From assembly GCF_010994275.1 (NCBI RefSeq), contig NZ_WMCD01000015.1:44563-108562 (forward strand): a stretch of 64,000 nucleotides of DNA. The letters are read 5' to 3'. Position 1 is the first letter of the stretch. Every line of letters starts with the position of its first letter. Shown here piece after piece: positions 1-8,244 of this stretch. The notes under the pieces were generated by a model. The model made no database searches. It was given only the letters and a program-made list of their open reading frames with translations, and was not told the DNA's origin. A program made the translations under genes and the position numbers. Source of the DNA: Cyclobacterium jeungdonense (GTDB taxonomy: Bacteria; Bacteroidota; Bacteroidia; Cytophagales; Cyclobacteriaceae).

Positions 1-63
1 GGATGGGGTCGAAAAATGCCTGAAGATCCATGGATATTCGTTCAAATTAAAGATCAAATCTAA
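1..63 (+). CDS. possible 3' end of a gene entering from the left
   Basis: The first frame is open from the window edge to a TAA at 61-63 and would encode about 20 residues ending in WIFVQIKDQI. A second frame is also open here but runs on antisense into nqrF, which makes it less likely. The fragment is too short to assign to a family. If real, it converges with nqrF. Confidence 0.25.
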   Translation, partial: GWGRKMPEDPWIFVQIKDQI

Positions 64-76
64 TGAAAACACATGG

Positions 77-108
77 AAAAAAAAAGGTCCCGTTTGCATA
101 ACGGGACC
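77..108 (-). terminator. Rho-independent terminator of nqrF
   Basis: A perfect 9-bp stem (GGTCCCGTT/AACGGGACC, 86-94 and 100-108) with a 5-base loop is followed on the minus strand by nine T residues (77-85). It lies directly after the nqrF stop codon. Confidence 0.85.
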
Positions 109-117
109 CAAATGGAG

Positions 118-1422
118 TTATCCCCCAAAGTCATCAAACCGAATATTCTCGTTAGGTACCCCCATGTCGTCAAGCATTTTCAAGACGGCTGAATTCATAA
201 GTGGAGGTCCACACAGATAGTATTCGATTTCATCTGGCTCTTCTACATCTTTCAGGTAGTTATCATAAAGTACCTGGTGAATAAATCCCACGTATCCATC
301 ACCTTCTTTGTCGTCAAGAGATTTTTTTACCTTCCAGTTATCTTCAGGAAGGGGCTCAGATAGACCGATATAGAAGTTGAAATTTGGAAAGTTTTCCTCG
401 ATGTCTCTGAAATGAGGTGTGTAAAATAGTTCTTTCTTTGACCGACCCCCATACCAGTAAGATACCTTTCGGTCCGTTTTTTCGGTATGGAAAAGGTGAA
501 AAAGATGGGAACGCAATGGGGCCATACCAGCCCCTCCTCCAATATAGATCATTTCCCTTTGGGTAGGGTTAATGTGGAACTCCCCGTAAGGACCTGAAAT
601 GGTGACCTTATCGCCGGGTTTTCTTGAAAAAACATAGGAGGAACAAATTCCCGGATTTACGTCCATCCACTTGTTATTCGCTCGGTCCCAGGGGGGTGTT
701 GCGATACGGATCGTAAGCATGACGATGTTCCCTTCAGCGGGATGATTAGCCATAGAATAAGCTCTAAAAATCTCTTCATCGTTTTTCATCACCAAATCCC
801 ACAGACCAAACTTATCCCAATCACTTTGGTATACATCCTCTGGATGCTCAAGTTCAGGGTGTGGCGTAATGTCCATATCCTTGAAGGTTACGACAATCGG
901 CGGAACATCGATCTGTATGTATCCTCCTGGTTCAAAATCAAGTGTTTCACCTTCAGGAAGTTTGACTTTAAACTCTTTAATAAACGTAGAAACGTTATAA
1001 TTTGACACCACTTCACATTCCCACTTTTTGATTCCAAAGATTTCTTCGGGAATGCGAATTTTCATGTCATTCTTAACCTTTACCTGGCAAGAAAGTCTGA
1101 CGTTATTTTGCTTTTCAGCCCTGCTGAGGTGCCCTTCTTCGGTGGGCAATACTTCTCCTCCACCATCTTCTATGGTACATTTGCACATGGCACATGTTCC
1201 ACCCCCTCCACAAGCAGAAGGTAGAAAAATTTTCTTATTTCCTAGGGTGGATAACAGGGTTGAGCCGGCAGAGGCAATCAGTGGATTTTTCTCATCGCCG
1301 TTGATGATGATTTTTACATCACCTGAGGCAACCAACTTGGATTGGGCAAAAAGAAGAACTAAGACCAGTAGCAAAATAATAATGGTAAATGCTACAATCG
1401 AGGTAATGATTACTGAACTCAT
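118..1422 (-). CDS. nqrF: Na+-translocating NADH:quinone reductase subunit F
   Basis: The product (434 aa) is the NADH-oxidising subunit of the Na+-pumping NQR complex. It passes electrons from NADH through FAD and a [2Fe-2S] centre to the membrane subunits. An N-terminal membrane anchor spans residues 4-27. A plant-type ferredoxin domain follows, with cluster cysteines C71, C77, C80 and C112 (motif CGGGGTCAMC). The FAD-binding RAYSMANHP motif and the NADH-binding motif GGGAGMAPLRSH come next. Length and domain order match the family. The start is an ATG. No other nqr subunit is visible; nqrF may be the last gene of an operon whose other members lie elsewhere, because accD, 127 bases upstream, is unrelated. 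A terminator follows the gene. Confidence 0.96.
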   Translation of the reverse strand: MSSVIITSIVAFTIIILLLVLVLLFAQSKLVASGDVKIIINGDEKNPLIASAGSTLLSTLGNKKIFLPSACGGGGTCAMCKCTIEDGGGEVLPTEEGHLSRAEKQNNVRLSCQVKVKNDMKIRIPEEIFGIKKWECEVVSNYNVSTFIKEFKVKLPEGETLDFEPGGYIQIDVPPIVVTFKDMDITPHPELEHPEDVYQSDWDKFGLWDLVMKNDEEIFRAYSMANHPAEGNIVMLTIRIATPPWDRANNKWMDVNPGICSSYVFSRKPGDKVTISGPYGEFHINPTQREMIYIGGGAGMAPLRSHLFHLFHTEKTDRKVSYWYGGRSKKELFYTPHFRDIEENFPNFNFYIGLSEPLPEDNWKVKKSLDDKEGDGYVGFIHQVLYDNYLKDVEEPDEIEYYLCGPPLMNSAVLKMLDDMGVPNENIRFDDFGG

Positions 1423-1473
1423 CTAATCAATTTTTTAACTTTATCAGTGCGTTTAACTGGCATTTGACTGGTA

Positions 1474-1481
1474 CAAATATA
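1474..1481 (-). promoter_or_regulatory. candidate -7 element upstream of nqrF
   Basis: TATATTTG on the minus strand matches the Bacteroidota -7 consensus TAnnTTTG, about 50 bases ahead of the nqrF start. No TTG is found at the expected 19-21 base distance, so support is partial. Confidence 0.3.
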
Positions 1482-1549
1482 TTTATATTTCATCAAAAGC
1501 ATTGAATTATCAGGATATTTTCATCCCATGTTTCTAATGGTATAACTCG

Positions 1550-2392
1550 CTAATTGCGAAGTAAGTTTAATAAAGTGTACATTCTGTTTTTCAACTGGCG
1601 CCTGTCGATGATGAAATCCAGAAAACCATGTTCCAACACAAACTCTGAACTTTGAAATCCCCTGGGAAGGTCTTTTCCAATGGTTTCCCGGATGACTCTG
1701 GGTCCTGCAAAACCAATCAGAGCACCGGGCTCTGCTAAATTAAAATCTCCTAACATGGCATAGGAGGCCGTTACGCCCCCGGTAGTTGGGTCTGTCATAA
1801 GGGAGATGTAAGGAATACCGGCATCATCCAAAAGAGCAAGTTTAGCAGAAGTTTTAGCCATTTGCATTAAACTGAATCCGGCTTCCATCATTCTGGCTCC
1901 TCCCGATTTGGAGATCATCAAAAAGGGAACCTTGTGCTTCAAAGAATAGTCGATGGCTCGGGATATTTTTTCTCCCACCACCGACCCCATGGATCCCCCA
2001 ATAAAATTAAAATCCATGCAAGTGATGACCAGGTCCAAACCGTTAAGTTTACCGACTCCGGTTCGTGCGGCATCATTCAGGTTCGTTTTAGCAATGGTAT
2101 CTTTGATCCGGGTAGTGTACGGTTTGCTATCTACAAAATTAAGCGGATCCCCAGATGTCATATTTTTGTCCAATTCTTTGAACTGATTGTCGTCAAACAA
2201 GATTTCAAAATATTCCTTGGAACCTATTTTTACGTGATAGTCATCATCAGGGCAGACATAGGAGTTGTTTTTTAATTCACGGGTATGGATAATATTTCCT
2301 TTTGGAGTTTTATACCACAGACCGTCGGGGGTGTCTTTTTTTTCCTCAGTGGAGGTTTTGATTCCCGCATCTTTTCTTTTAAACCAAGCCAT
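1550..2392 (-). CDS. accD: acetyl-CoA carboxylase carboxyltransferase subunit beta
   Basis: This is the beta half of the carboxyltransferase that moves the carboxyl group from biotin to acetyl-CoA, making malonyl-CoA in the first step of fatty-acid synthesis. The 280-residue protein has the crotonase-like core, including the SKSGGARMMEAG and TTGGVTASYAMLGD motifs. The four-cysteine zinc ribbon at the N terminus of the E. coli enzyme is not conserved: only C47 remains, and the first CxxC is replaced by a TPKG-like stretch. From memory, loss of these cysteines is usual in Bacteroidota AccD. The gene stands alone; accA is not in this window. Confidence 0.95.
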   Translation of the reverse strand: MAWFKRKDAGIKTSTEEKKDTPDGLWYKTPKGNIIHTRELKNNSYVCPDDDYHVKIGSKEYFEILFDDNQFKELDKNMTSGDPLNFVDSKPYTTRIKDTIAKTNLNDAARTGVGKLNGLDLVITCMDFNFIGGSMGSVVGEKISRAIDYSLKHKVPFLMISKSGGARMMEAGFSLMQMAKTSAKLALLDDAGIPYISLMTDPTTGGVTASYAMLGDFNLAEPGALIGFAGPRVIRETIGKDLPRGFQSSEFVLEHGFLDFIIDRRQLKNRMYTLLNLLRN

Positions 2393-2495
2393 AAAGTTTT
2401 GTTTAAATCAGCCCAAATGAAATTGGGATTACAAATTTATGCGTATTATCCGTTAAATAAAACCAAAATCTGCATTCTCCAAAATTTCATGTTAA

Positions 2496-3548
2496 TCAAC
2501 CGCTGTCTTTGGTTTCGATTTTTTCGAGTAGCACCCGGCATTTAGGAAGGGATTCAGGATAGTTCTCTTGAAGGTACGACAACATTTTTTCCCTTACCAA
2601 ACACCTGAGATCAAAGGCGGTAGGGCTGTCCCTTGCACTCATTAAACAGCGAATTTCTACTGATTTTTCAGTATAATCCGTGACCTGCAAAACCTGAACC
2701 TTTCTATCCCATAGCGGACTGCCCTCCAGAATCTCTTTGAGTTTTGTTTTTAGTTTTTCTACAGGAATGGTATGGTCCAGGTATAGGAATACCGTCCCCC
2801 AAATATCTGCAGTAGTTCTGGTCCAGTTTTGAAAGGGGGTTTCTATAAAGTAATTGATGGGAAGAACCAACCTTCGTTGATCCCATATTTTTACTACTAC
2901 ATAAGTCAGGTTAATTTCTTCTATTTTTCCCCATTCTTCTTCCACTACTACCACATCATCAATGCGAATGGGCTGCGTGAAGGCAATTTGAAATCCTGCC
3001 AGTAAATTGGCAATGGATTTCTGGGCCGCCAATCCTACGATTATCCCCAGAATTCCAGCCGAGGTAAGTAAGCCGGCTCCGATCTTACGTGCCGATTCAA
3101 AATGCATCAAAATGGCAGAAAGTGCAACAATAATCACAATGATGATGAATAGCTTTCGGATAAAAGCCACCTGCGTAAGTATTCGTCTCTCTCTTAAATT
3201 ATTTTCTTTGTTAGAAGTGAAATTTTCTAAAAATGCATGCCGCATTACATTGGACAGCTCAATGATGATCCAGGTAAGATTGATAATTGCCAGGACAATA
3301 AAAAAATCCTGCTTTCCCAAGTGTTCCAACCCGGGCGGCGAAAAGAAAGGTTCGATCAGGGGGAAAATGGCGATAAAGAAGCCCCATTTTAGCGCAGTGG
3401 AAAATTTCCGCATGGATCGCTTGCCTTTTTCAGTCTTCGGCTTATAAACCAGTTGGGCTAATTTAGGGAATAGCAGCCACAAGAAAACATGGCTAAACAC
3501 CAAAATTCCAAATGCTATTCCTACAAATATAAGGGTTTCTCTTTCCAT
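2496..3548 (-). CDS. MscS-family mechanosensitive ion channel
   Basis: The product is a small-conductance mechanosensitive channel of the inner membrane that releases solutes on hypo-osmotic shock. Four or so hydrophobic segments lie in the first 180 residues. They are followed by the pore-lining helix region (LTSAGILGIIVGLAAQKS) and the conserved beta domain start (PIRIDDVVVVEEEWGKIEEI). A soluble alpha/beta C-terminal part completes it. I chose the ATG at 3548 (350 aa), starting MERETLIFVG; the frame extends 15 codons further to a TTG at 3593, which is less likely. It is monocistronic and divergent from cstA. Confidence 0.9.
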   Translation of the reverse strand: MERETLIFVGIAFGILVFSHVFLWLLFPKLAQLVYKPKTEKGKRSMRKFSTALKWGFFIAIFPLIEPFFSPPGLEHLGKQDFFIVLAIINLTWIIIELSNVMRHAFLENFTSNKENNLRERRILTQVAFIRKLFIIIVIIVALSAILMHFESARKIGAGLLTSAGILGIIVGLAAQKSIANLLAGFQIAFTQPIRIDDVVVVEEEWGKIEEINLTYVVVKIWDQRRLVLPINYFIETPFQNWTRTTADIWGTVFLYLDHTIPVEKLKTKLKEILEGSPLWDRKVQVLQVTDYTEKSVEIRCLMSARDSPTAFDLRCLVREKMLSYLQENYPESLPKCRVLLEKIETKDSG

Positions 3549-3713
3549 GGCGAAAATGGGGGCTTTCGTGAGGAGAATCAGGGGCAGGATCAAAATTCCC
3601 TTTCTTAACGCTTGTCTTCCATGCCAAAAACTGATAACTTTTTTAAATTAGGGTTTATTTCTGACGAAATCAATTTTCTGATTATCTTTAAGTAATTAAT
3701 CTGAATCCATACC

Positions 3714-5345
3714 ATGCAACTCACCTATCTATTTGTTTTTTCTGCTATCATATTGGCTGGTGCGTATTTTATTTACGGTAAATACGTCTTTAAAAAATTT
3801 AAGATCAACAACGATAATCTAACGCCATCTCATCGATTAAACGATGGGGTAGATTATGTGCCCAGTAAACCTATCGTCGTTCTGGGGCATCATTTTGCAT
3901 CCATTGCGGGTGCCGGCCCCATTGTTGGGCCTATCATTGCCATTACTTTTGGATGGGTACCTGCTGTGATTTGGATTTTGATAGGGGGGGTCTTCTTTGG
4001 AGCGGTTCATGATCTTGGAAGCATGGTAGCCTCGCTTAGAAATGATGGCAAATCCATTGGCGTCATCATCCAAAATAATATCGGCAAAAAGGGTAAGCGG
4101 CTGTTCATTCTTTTTAGTTTTTCTACACTCATATTGATTATTGCCGTTTTTGCAGATATCATAGCCAAAACCTTTGTAAGTAATCCAGGCGTGGCTTCGG
4201 CTTCAATCCTGTTCATCATCCTGGCGGTTTTATTTGGTCTGGTAACCAAATGGACCGGTAATCGCAAGAAGGCATTTTTAATTGCTTCTGTTCTGGGGGT
4301 GACGCTAATGTATTTTTTTGTCTACGTTGGCATGCAGATTCCCTTCGTCCTCAATTACCAGGTATGGATTTATATATTACTTATCTATGCCTTTATAGCC
4401 TCCGTTACTCCTGTGTCCATGTTGCTGCAACCTAGAGACTATCTCAATAGTTTTTTGTTATACGGTCTAATTCTAGCGGCTATCGTGGGCGTCTTTGTAG
4501 CCAATCCCACCATCGCCATGGACACAAAAGTACATGTGACCGATGAAAACCTGGGATATCTTTTTCCAGTTCTTTTTGTTACCATCGCCTGCGGAGCCAT
4601 TAGCGGGTTTCATTCCCTGGTTGCTTCGGGAACCACTTCCAAACAACTTGACAAAGAGACCGATGCCAAACTGGTCGGTTTTGGAGGGATGTTAATCGAA
4701 TCTTTTCTGGCAATTATCTCGGTGGGTGCCGTAGTGGTTTTGACCCGTTCGGATTATTTGTCACGGCTGGGAGCAGAAGGCCCCGTGCCTTTATTTGCAG
4801 ACGGATTGGGAACCATCATATCTTCCATGGGCGTACCCGAATCCTTTGCGGTAGGATTTGTGGCCCTGACAGTGTCAGCATTTGCCCTTACCACCCTGGA
4901 CACCTGTACCCGTTTAGCCAGATTCACCCTTCAGGAATATTTTGAAGATGTAAAGCAACCTGTTGGTAAGAAAATTTCTCAAAACAGGTACATTTCCACC
5001 GGTGTAGTGGTGGTGCTTTCTGTTCTTTTGCTAGGCAGCGGAGGCTTTGCCACGCTCTGGCCTATCTTTGGATCAGCCAATCAACTCTTGGCTGCTTTAG
5101 CACTACTGACCATATCCGTCTGGTTAATCAAGAAAAAGATTAACCCGACCTTTGTGACTATTCCCATGTTTTTCATGTTTACGGTTACCTTGAGTTCCCT
5201 GGGTTTATTCGCCTGGCAGAATTTTCAGAAAGATGCGTACGTGCTTTCCATTATAGCCGCCATTTTGTTTGTCCTTTCCTTTGCGCTGATATTCCTGGCC
5301 AAAAAAAGTTTAACCAAAGAAGCAAAAGTAAAAGAACTGGTCTAA
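3714..5345 (+). CDS. cstA: CstA-family carbon starvation protein (peptide/pyruvate transporter)
   Basis: This polytopic inner-membrane protein (543 aa) belongs to the CstA family, whose characterised members take up peptides or pyruvate when carbon is short. It has the family signature near residues 43-75 (PSKPIVVLGHHFASIAGAGP, then IVGPIIA), about 14-16 hydrophobic segments, and the conserved QPRDYLNSF and GFHSLVASGTTSKQL motifs. It is shorter than the E. coli protein of about 700 aa, as is common for the shorter CstA/YjiY-like forms in this phylum. The substrate cannot be read from the sequence. The stop codon sits inside the left arm of a 12-bp hairpin. Confidence 0.9.
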   Translation: MQLTYLFVFSAIILAGAYFIYGKYVFKKFKINNDNLTPSHRLNDGVDYVPSKPIVVLGHHFASIAGAGPIVGPIIAITFGWVPAVIWILIGGVFFGAVHDLGSMVASLRNDGKSIGVIIQNNIGKKGKRLFILFSFSTLILIIAVFADIIAKTFVSNPGVASASILFIILAVLFGLVTKWTGNRKKAFLIASVLGVTLMYFFVYVGMQIPFVLNYQVWIYILLIYAFIASVTPVSMLLQPRDYLNSFLLYGLILAAIVGVFVANPTIAMDTKVHVTDENLGYLFPVLFVTIACGAISGFHSLVASGTTSKQLDKETDAKLVGFGGMLIESFLAIISVGAVVVLTRSDYLSRLGAEGPVPLFADGLGTIISSMGVPESFAVGFVALTVSAFALTTLDTCTRLARFTLQEYFEDVKQPVGKKISQNRYISTGVVVVLSVLLLGSGGFATLWPIFGSANQLLAALALLTISVWLIKKKINPTFVTIPMFFMFTVTLSSLGLFAWQNFQKDAYVLSIIAAILFVLSFALIFLAKKSLTKEAKVKELV

Positions 5346-5368
5346 ACATCCACCAATAGACCAGTTCT
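5333..5368 (+). terminator. hairpin overlapping the cstA stop codon
   Basis: AGAACTGGTCTA (5333-5344) and TAGACCAGTTCT (5357-5368) form a perfect 12-bp stem with a 12-base loop. The cstA TAA (5343-5345) lies at the top of the left arm. No T-run follows, so it may stabilise or process the 3' end rather than terminate transcription alone. Confidence 0.5.
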
Positions 5369-5383
5369 CATAAAGCTAATTTC

Positions 5384-5507
5384 ATATGAAATCGAGCATG
5401 ACGAATACGTCACACAAGGGGATGATTATAAAGCATGCGAGATTCTCCCGATTAAAGATCGGGACAGGCTATCTGGCCGCTTAAAACAAATTATAAACAG
5501 ACGAAAT
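5384..5507. repeat. dispersed palindromic repeat, copy A
   Basis: The unit starts ATGAAATCGAGCATG and has the nearly complementary CATGCGAGATTC further on. An inner hairpin TGACG-aata-CGTCA sits near the left arm. A second hairpin (CCCGA/TCGGG, about 5448-5463) is inserted after the right arm. The unit ends TATAAACAGACGAAA (5492-5506). Other copies are at 13411-13519, 13514-13612 and 46645-46740. Confidence 0.75.
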
Positions 5508-5523
5508 ATGCGGACGACGATTA

Positions 5524-6105
5524 TCAAAACAACTTAAAACCAAGGGACACGATCAGTTGATTTTGTCGCTGGTCAGTTTGAACCTGAGGAAACGTGTTAA
5601 CAGAATTAGAAAGGGCCCCTTCGTATTTCAGATCCATCAAAAAATTACCAATATCTACCCCGACTCCTGCCTGGTATCCATAGGTAAATTCTTCTTTTGG
5701 CGGTATGATTTTCTGGCGCGTACCATTATTAGCCACGATGTCCCCATTGATCAGGTAGCTGGCTACTGGTCCTGCCTGGAGCCTTAAAACTCCTCCCAAT
5801 TTGACTCCTATCATTAACGGAACGTCCAACCTGTCGAAGGAAACGTCGTAGTTAAAGGAATTGTTGGAAAAGGAGCCACCGGTATTGGTGTACAATACCT
5901 CCGGTTGAAGGAAAATAATGGGTAAATTTATCCGTGCAAAAGCCCCCAAATGGTAGCCCATTTTGGAATCCTCTCCCCGGAAACCGTCCGTAACGTGCAC
6001 ATCTCCCTGAGAAACACCGAATTTGGGACCTACCGTAAAGACCTGTCCTTTTACTTCTCCGAGGATTAGCCCGGAAAAAAGAATTGCGATTACTAAATTT
6101 TTCAT
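5524..6105 (-). CDS. outer-membrane beta-barrel protein (porin family, OMP_b-brl_2-like)
   Basis: A signal peptide (about residues 1-20, ending VKGQ) is followed by alternating hydrophobic and polar strands, typical of a small eight-stranded barrel in the outer membrane. Features include GPKFGVSQGD near the mature N terminus, LQPEVLYTNTGG, and a C-terminal aromatic F, all usual for the PF13568-type barrels common in Bacteroidota. The length (193 aa) fits. The specific function is unknown. It is divergent from the metalloprotease gene to its right and has repeat copy A at its 3' side. Confidence 0.8.
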   Translation of the reverse strand: MKNLVIAILFSGLILGEVKGQVFTVGPKFGVSQGDVHVTDGFRGEDSKMGYHLGAFARINLPIIFLQPEVLYTNTGGSFSNNSFNYDVSFDRLDVPLMIGVKLGGVLRLQAGPVASYLINGDIVANNGTRQKIIPPKEEFTYGYQAGVGVDIGNFLMDLKYEGALSNSVNTFPQVQTDQRQNQLIVSLGFKLF

Positions 6106-6223
6106 CTGTTCGTGCGGGTTAAATTAATTATTGAGTATCCTTGCCCTGATAACCAATTTTGTGCCATTTTTAGTATTTCTGCTTCTATTTTTTTTCTAAT
6201 TTTGAAGTTTTAGTTCGGAAAAA

Positions 6224-6283
6224 GTATAAACAATGTATGGTTTACAAAGGTTACGCCGTTGTTTCACGTATAGTTGTTTATAC
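6224..6283. promoter_or_regulatory. perfect 10-bp inverted repeat, possible operator
   Basis: GTATAAACAA (6224-6233) and TTGTTTATAC (6274-6283) are exact reverse complements 40 bases apart. They lie in the gap between a divergent pair and just upstream of the metalloprotease start. A regulatory role is inference only. Confidence 0.3.
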
Positions 6284-6320
6284 GCCGAAGACATATTCGA
6301 GCCGATTAAAATCCTATTGC

Positions 6321-7088
6321 ATGAAAATTTTATTCAGGAAACTTGCTTTTTATGGGTTACTTATTGGGGTCTTTTTTTCTTGTTCAGTGCCTGAACGAGA
6401 AGATCCTTTTGTAGGAATGGCCGCTGCCAGGTGGGATGTGGGAAAATCCGCTACTTTTTTGTTATCTGATGATCGATTTTCCAATTTGGAGCTGGAGGTA
6501 GTTTACATGAAAGGGTATAAACCTACTGATTATTTGATGGAATCCATGGTTGAATTTCTTCAGGAAACGACTCTCAAGCCAGGGGGGATTGAGATCATTG
6601 AAAGAGAAATACCCGCAGAGGGCGAGGAATTCTATTCTACCGAGGATATTGGCAATCTGGAGGACAGGTATCGTGAAAGTTATAATGACGGAAATACGGT
6701 CTCGGTGTTTTTTTTAGTAGTGGATGGTTCCTACATGCAAAATGAAGAAGAGTTCTTTACCATAGGAGCTGCTTACCGAAATACAAGTATGGTCCTATTC
6801 GGAAAGAGAATTGCCGAGAACTCCGGAGGACTCGGAAGACCCTCCAGAGGCACACTGGAAACAACCGTAGCATTGCATGAATTGGGGCATCTTTTGGGAT
6901 TGGTAAATGTAGGCAGTGAAATGGTAACTCCTCATGAGGATCAGGGAAAGGAATATCATTGTGACAATGATTCCTGTTTGATGTATTGGACCGTGGAAAC
7001 CGATAATGTATTACGATTCACCCCCCAAACCATTCCCACGCTGGATGAAAACTGCAGAAATGACCTGCGTGGTAATGGAGGAAGGTAA
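6321..7088 (+). CDS. lipoprotein zinc metalloprotease (zincin)
   Basis: The product (255 aa from this start) begins with a lipoprotein signal (MKILFRKLAFYGLLIGVFFSC, lipidated at C21), so it is probably anchored to a membrane facing the periplasm or the surface. The zinc-protease helix motif HELGHLLGLVN is followed by PHEDQGKEYHCDNDSC and LMYW, the latter resembling a Met-turn. The usual third histidine of HExxHxxGxxH is an asparagine here; a histidine in the PHED or YHCDN segment may be the third ligand. Related Bacteroidota proteins are usually called membrane metalloproteases. I chose this ATG over one 84 bases upstream because the signal peptide starts here. The substrate is unknown. Confidence 0.8.
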   Translation: MKILFRKLAFYGLLIGVFFSCSVPEREDPFVGMAAARWDVGKSATFLLSDDRFSNLELEVVYMKGYKPTDYLMESMVEFLQETTLKPGGIEIIEREIPAEGEEFYSTEDIGNLEDRYRESYNDGNTVSVFFLVVDGSYMQNEEEFFTIGAAYRNTSMVLFGKRIAENSGGLGRPSRGTLETTVALHELGHLLGLVNVGSEMVTPHEDQGKEYHCDNDSCLMYWTVETDNVLRFTPQTIPTLDENCRNDLRGNGGR

Positions 7089-7091
7089 ATT

Positions 7092-7111
7092 CCCCCCGAT
7101 CACTCGGGGGG
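7092..7111. terminator. GC-rich hairpin between convergent genes
   Basis: CCCCCCGA (7092-7099) and TCGGGGGG (7104-7111) form an 8-bp stem with a TCAC loop, between the metalloprotease stop and the convergent gene ending at 7117. There is no T-run on either side, so termination strength is uncertain. Confidence 0.5.
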
Positions 7112-7116
7112 AGGGG

Positions 7117-8244
7117 TTAAAATTGGTTAAAGGGGCTTGTTTCTTTTTTAACAAATCTCCAGGCCAATCCTACATTAAGGAGATAATCGGCAAAAGCAGC
7201 ATCCCCATGGCGGTAATTATCAGGGGTAGATGCAGCAATGTCCGTTACGCTTCTCGTTCGGTTTCGGTGCAAGGCTACTGGCACATTCAGATTAATAGTT
7301 AAATTATTGATCATGTAACTGAATCCAGGTTCGATTGAAATCACATATCCGGGCCTTCGAAATCCTTCATCCCCGCCGAAAAGATCCCTAACAGGTACTC
7401 CTTCTATCCTTCCACCCAAAGAGATTCCCATTCCGTGAACAAATAGAGACTTGAAAATTCCGGCTCTAAGGGCGAATTGATCGGGAACAGCCATTATAGC
7501 TTCATTCGATAAAACGGGGCTTAGAGTTTCCCGAAAGGTACGGGTGCCATTGGTCGTTCGGGGATTAATAAGGTAGAAGCCATCGTAAAACAGGACGAAC
7601 TCTTTCCCTAAAAAGCGAAGGCCCTGCGTGTCTACAATGAGCCCAAAGCCACCGTCTCCAGGCTGGATGGATTGATCCACGGGTCTTCTTTCCTGACTTC
7701 CAGGCCCGTTTACGTTAAAGAAGGAACTTTTTGCATTGTAATTTCCGGTGGGTAATTTTAAACTGGCTCCAATGGCCATGTTTCCGTTTTTGGCGTTATC
7801 ACCACTTAAGAGCCAATAGCCTGCCCCTATTCTCATATCTGCTATTCCCTGGGAGTAACTGGTATGCCTTTCGGTTCTGCCATGTTCGTATAGTGAACTT
7901 CTCTCATTGTAAACAAAGGGTAAGGAAACCAGGCCGTATAGCCGGTTGGTGAATGCGTAGCTGATGTTCAGGTCCACCGAATGGGACCAATTAATCACTT
8001 CTGTGTTGTTGGTAACGCGGTCTGGCTCTTCATGCGATCCCTTAAAATGCCTGAAAGACCGGAAATACCGGTAATTAGTGAGTAAATTCCATTCCCCCTG
8101 TTGAAGGAGTTCTCCCTGGTTGAGGGAGTTGCCAATTCCTGAGAATTGCCGGATGGCTACGCATCCCTGCGCATTGGTTCTTATCTCTGGTAGAAAGAAC
8201 AGGATAAGGGTGCAAGAAATAAGTAATGAAAGTTTATTCTTCAT
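7117..8244 (-). CDS. exported outer-membrane barrel protein, function unknown
   Basis: A signal peptide (about residues 1-25, cleavage near NAQ/GC) is followed by a 350-residue barrel-like sequence rich in alternating strands and aromatic girdles (for example GEWNLLTNYRYF, RLYGLVSLPFVYNERS, MRIGAGYWLL). The mature protein starts GCVAIRQFSG. The general pattern resembles channel-forming outer-membrane proteins of the phenol-degradation meta-pathway type, but I cannot name a substrate. It is convergent with the metalloprotease and separated from the next gene to the right by about 340 bases. Confidence 0.7.
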   Translation of the reverse strand: MKNKLSLLISCTLILFFLPEIRTNAQGCVAIRQFSGIGNSLNQGELLQQGEWNLLTNYRYFRSFRHFKGSHEEPDRVTNNTEVINWSHSVDLNISYAFTNRLYGLVSLPFVYNERSSLYEHGRTERHTSYSQGIADMRIGAGYWLLSGDNAKNGNMAIGASLKLPTGNYNAKSSFFNVNGPGSQERRPVDQSIQPGDGGFGLIVDTQGLRFLGKEFVLFYDGFYLINPRTTNGTRTFRETLSPVLSNEAIMAVPDQFALRAGIFKSLFVHGMGISLGGRIEGVPVRDLFGGDEGFRRPGYVISIEPGFSYMINNLTINLNVPVALHRNRTRSVTDIAASTPDNYRHGDAAFADYLLNVGLAWRFVKKETSPFNQF

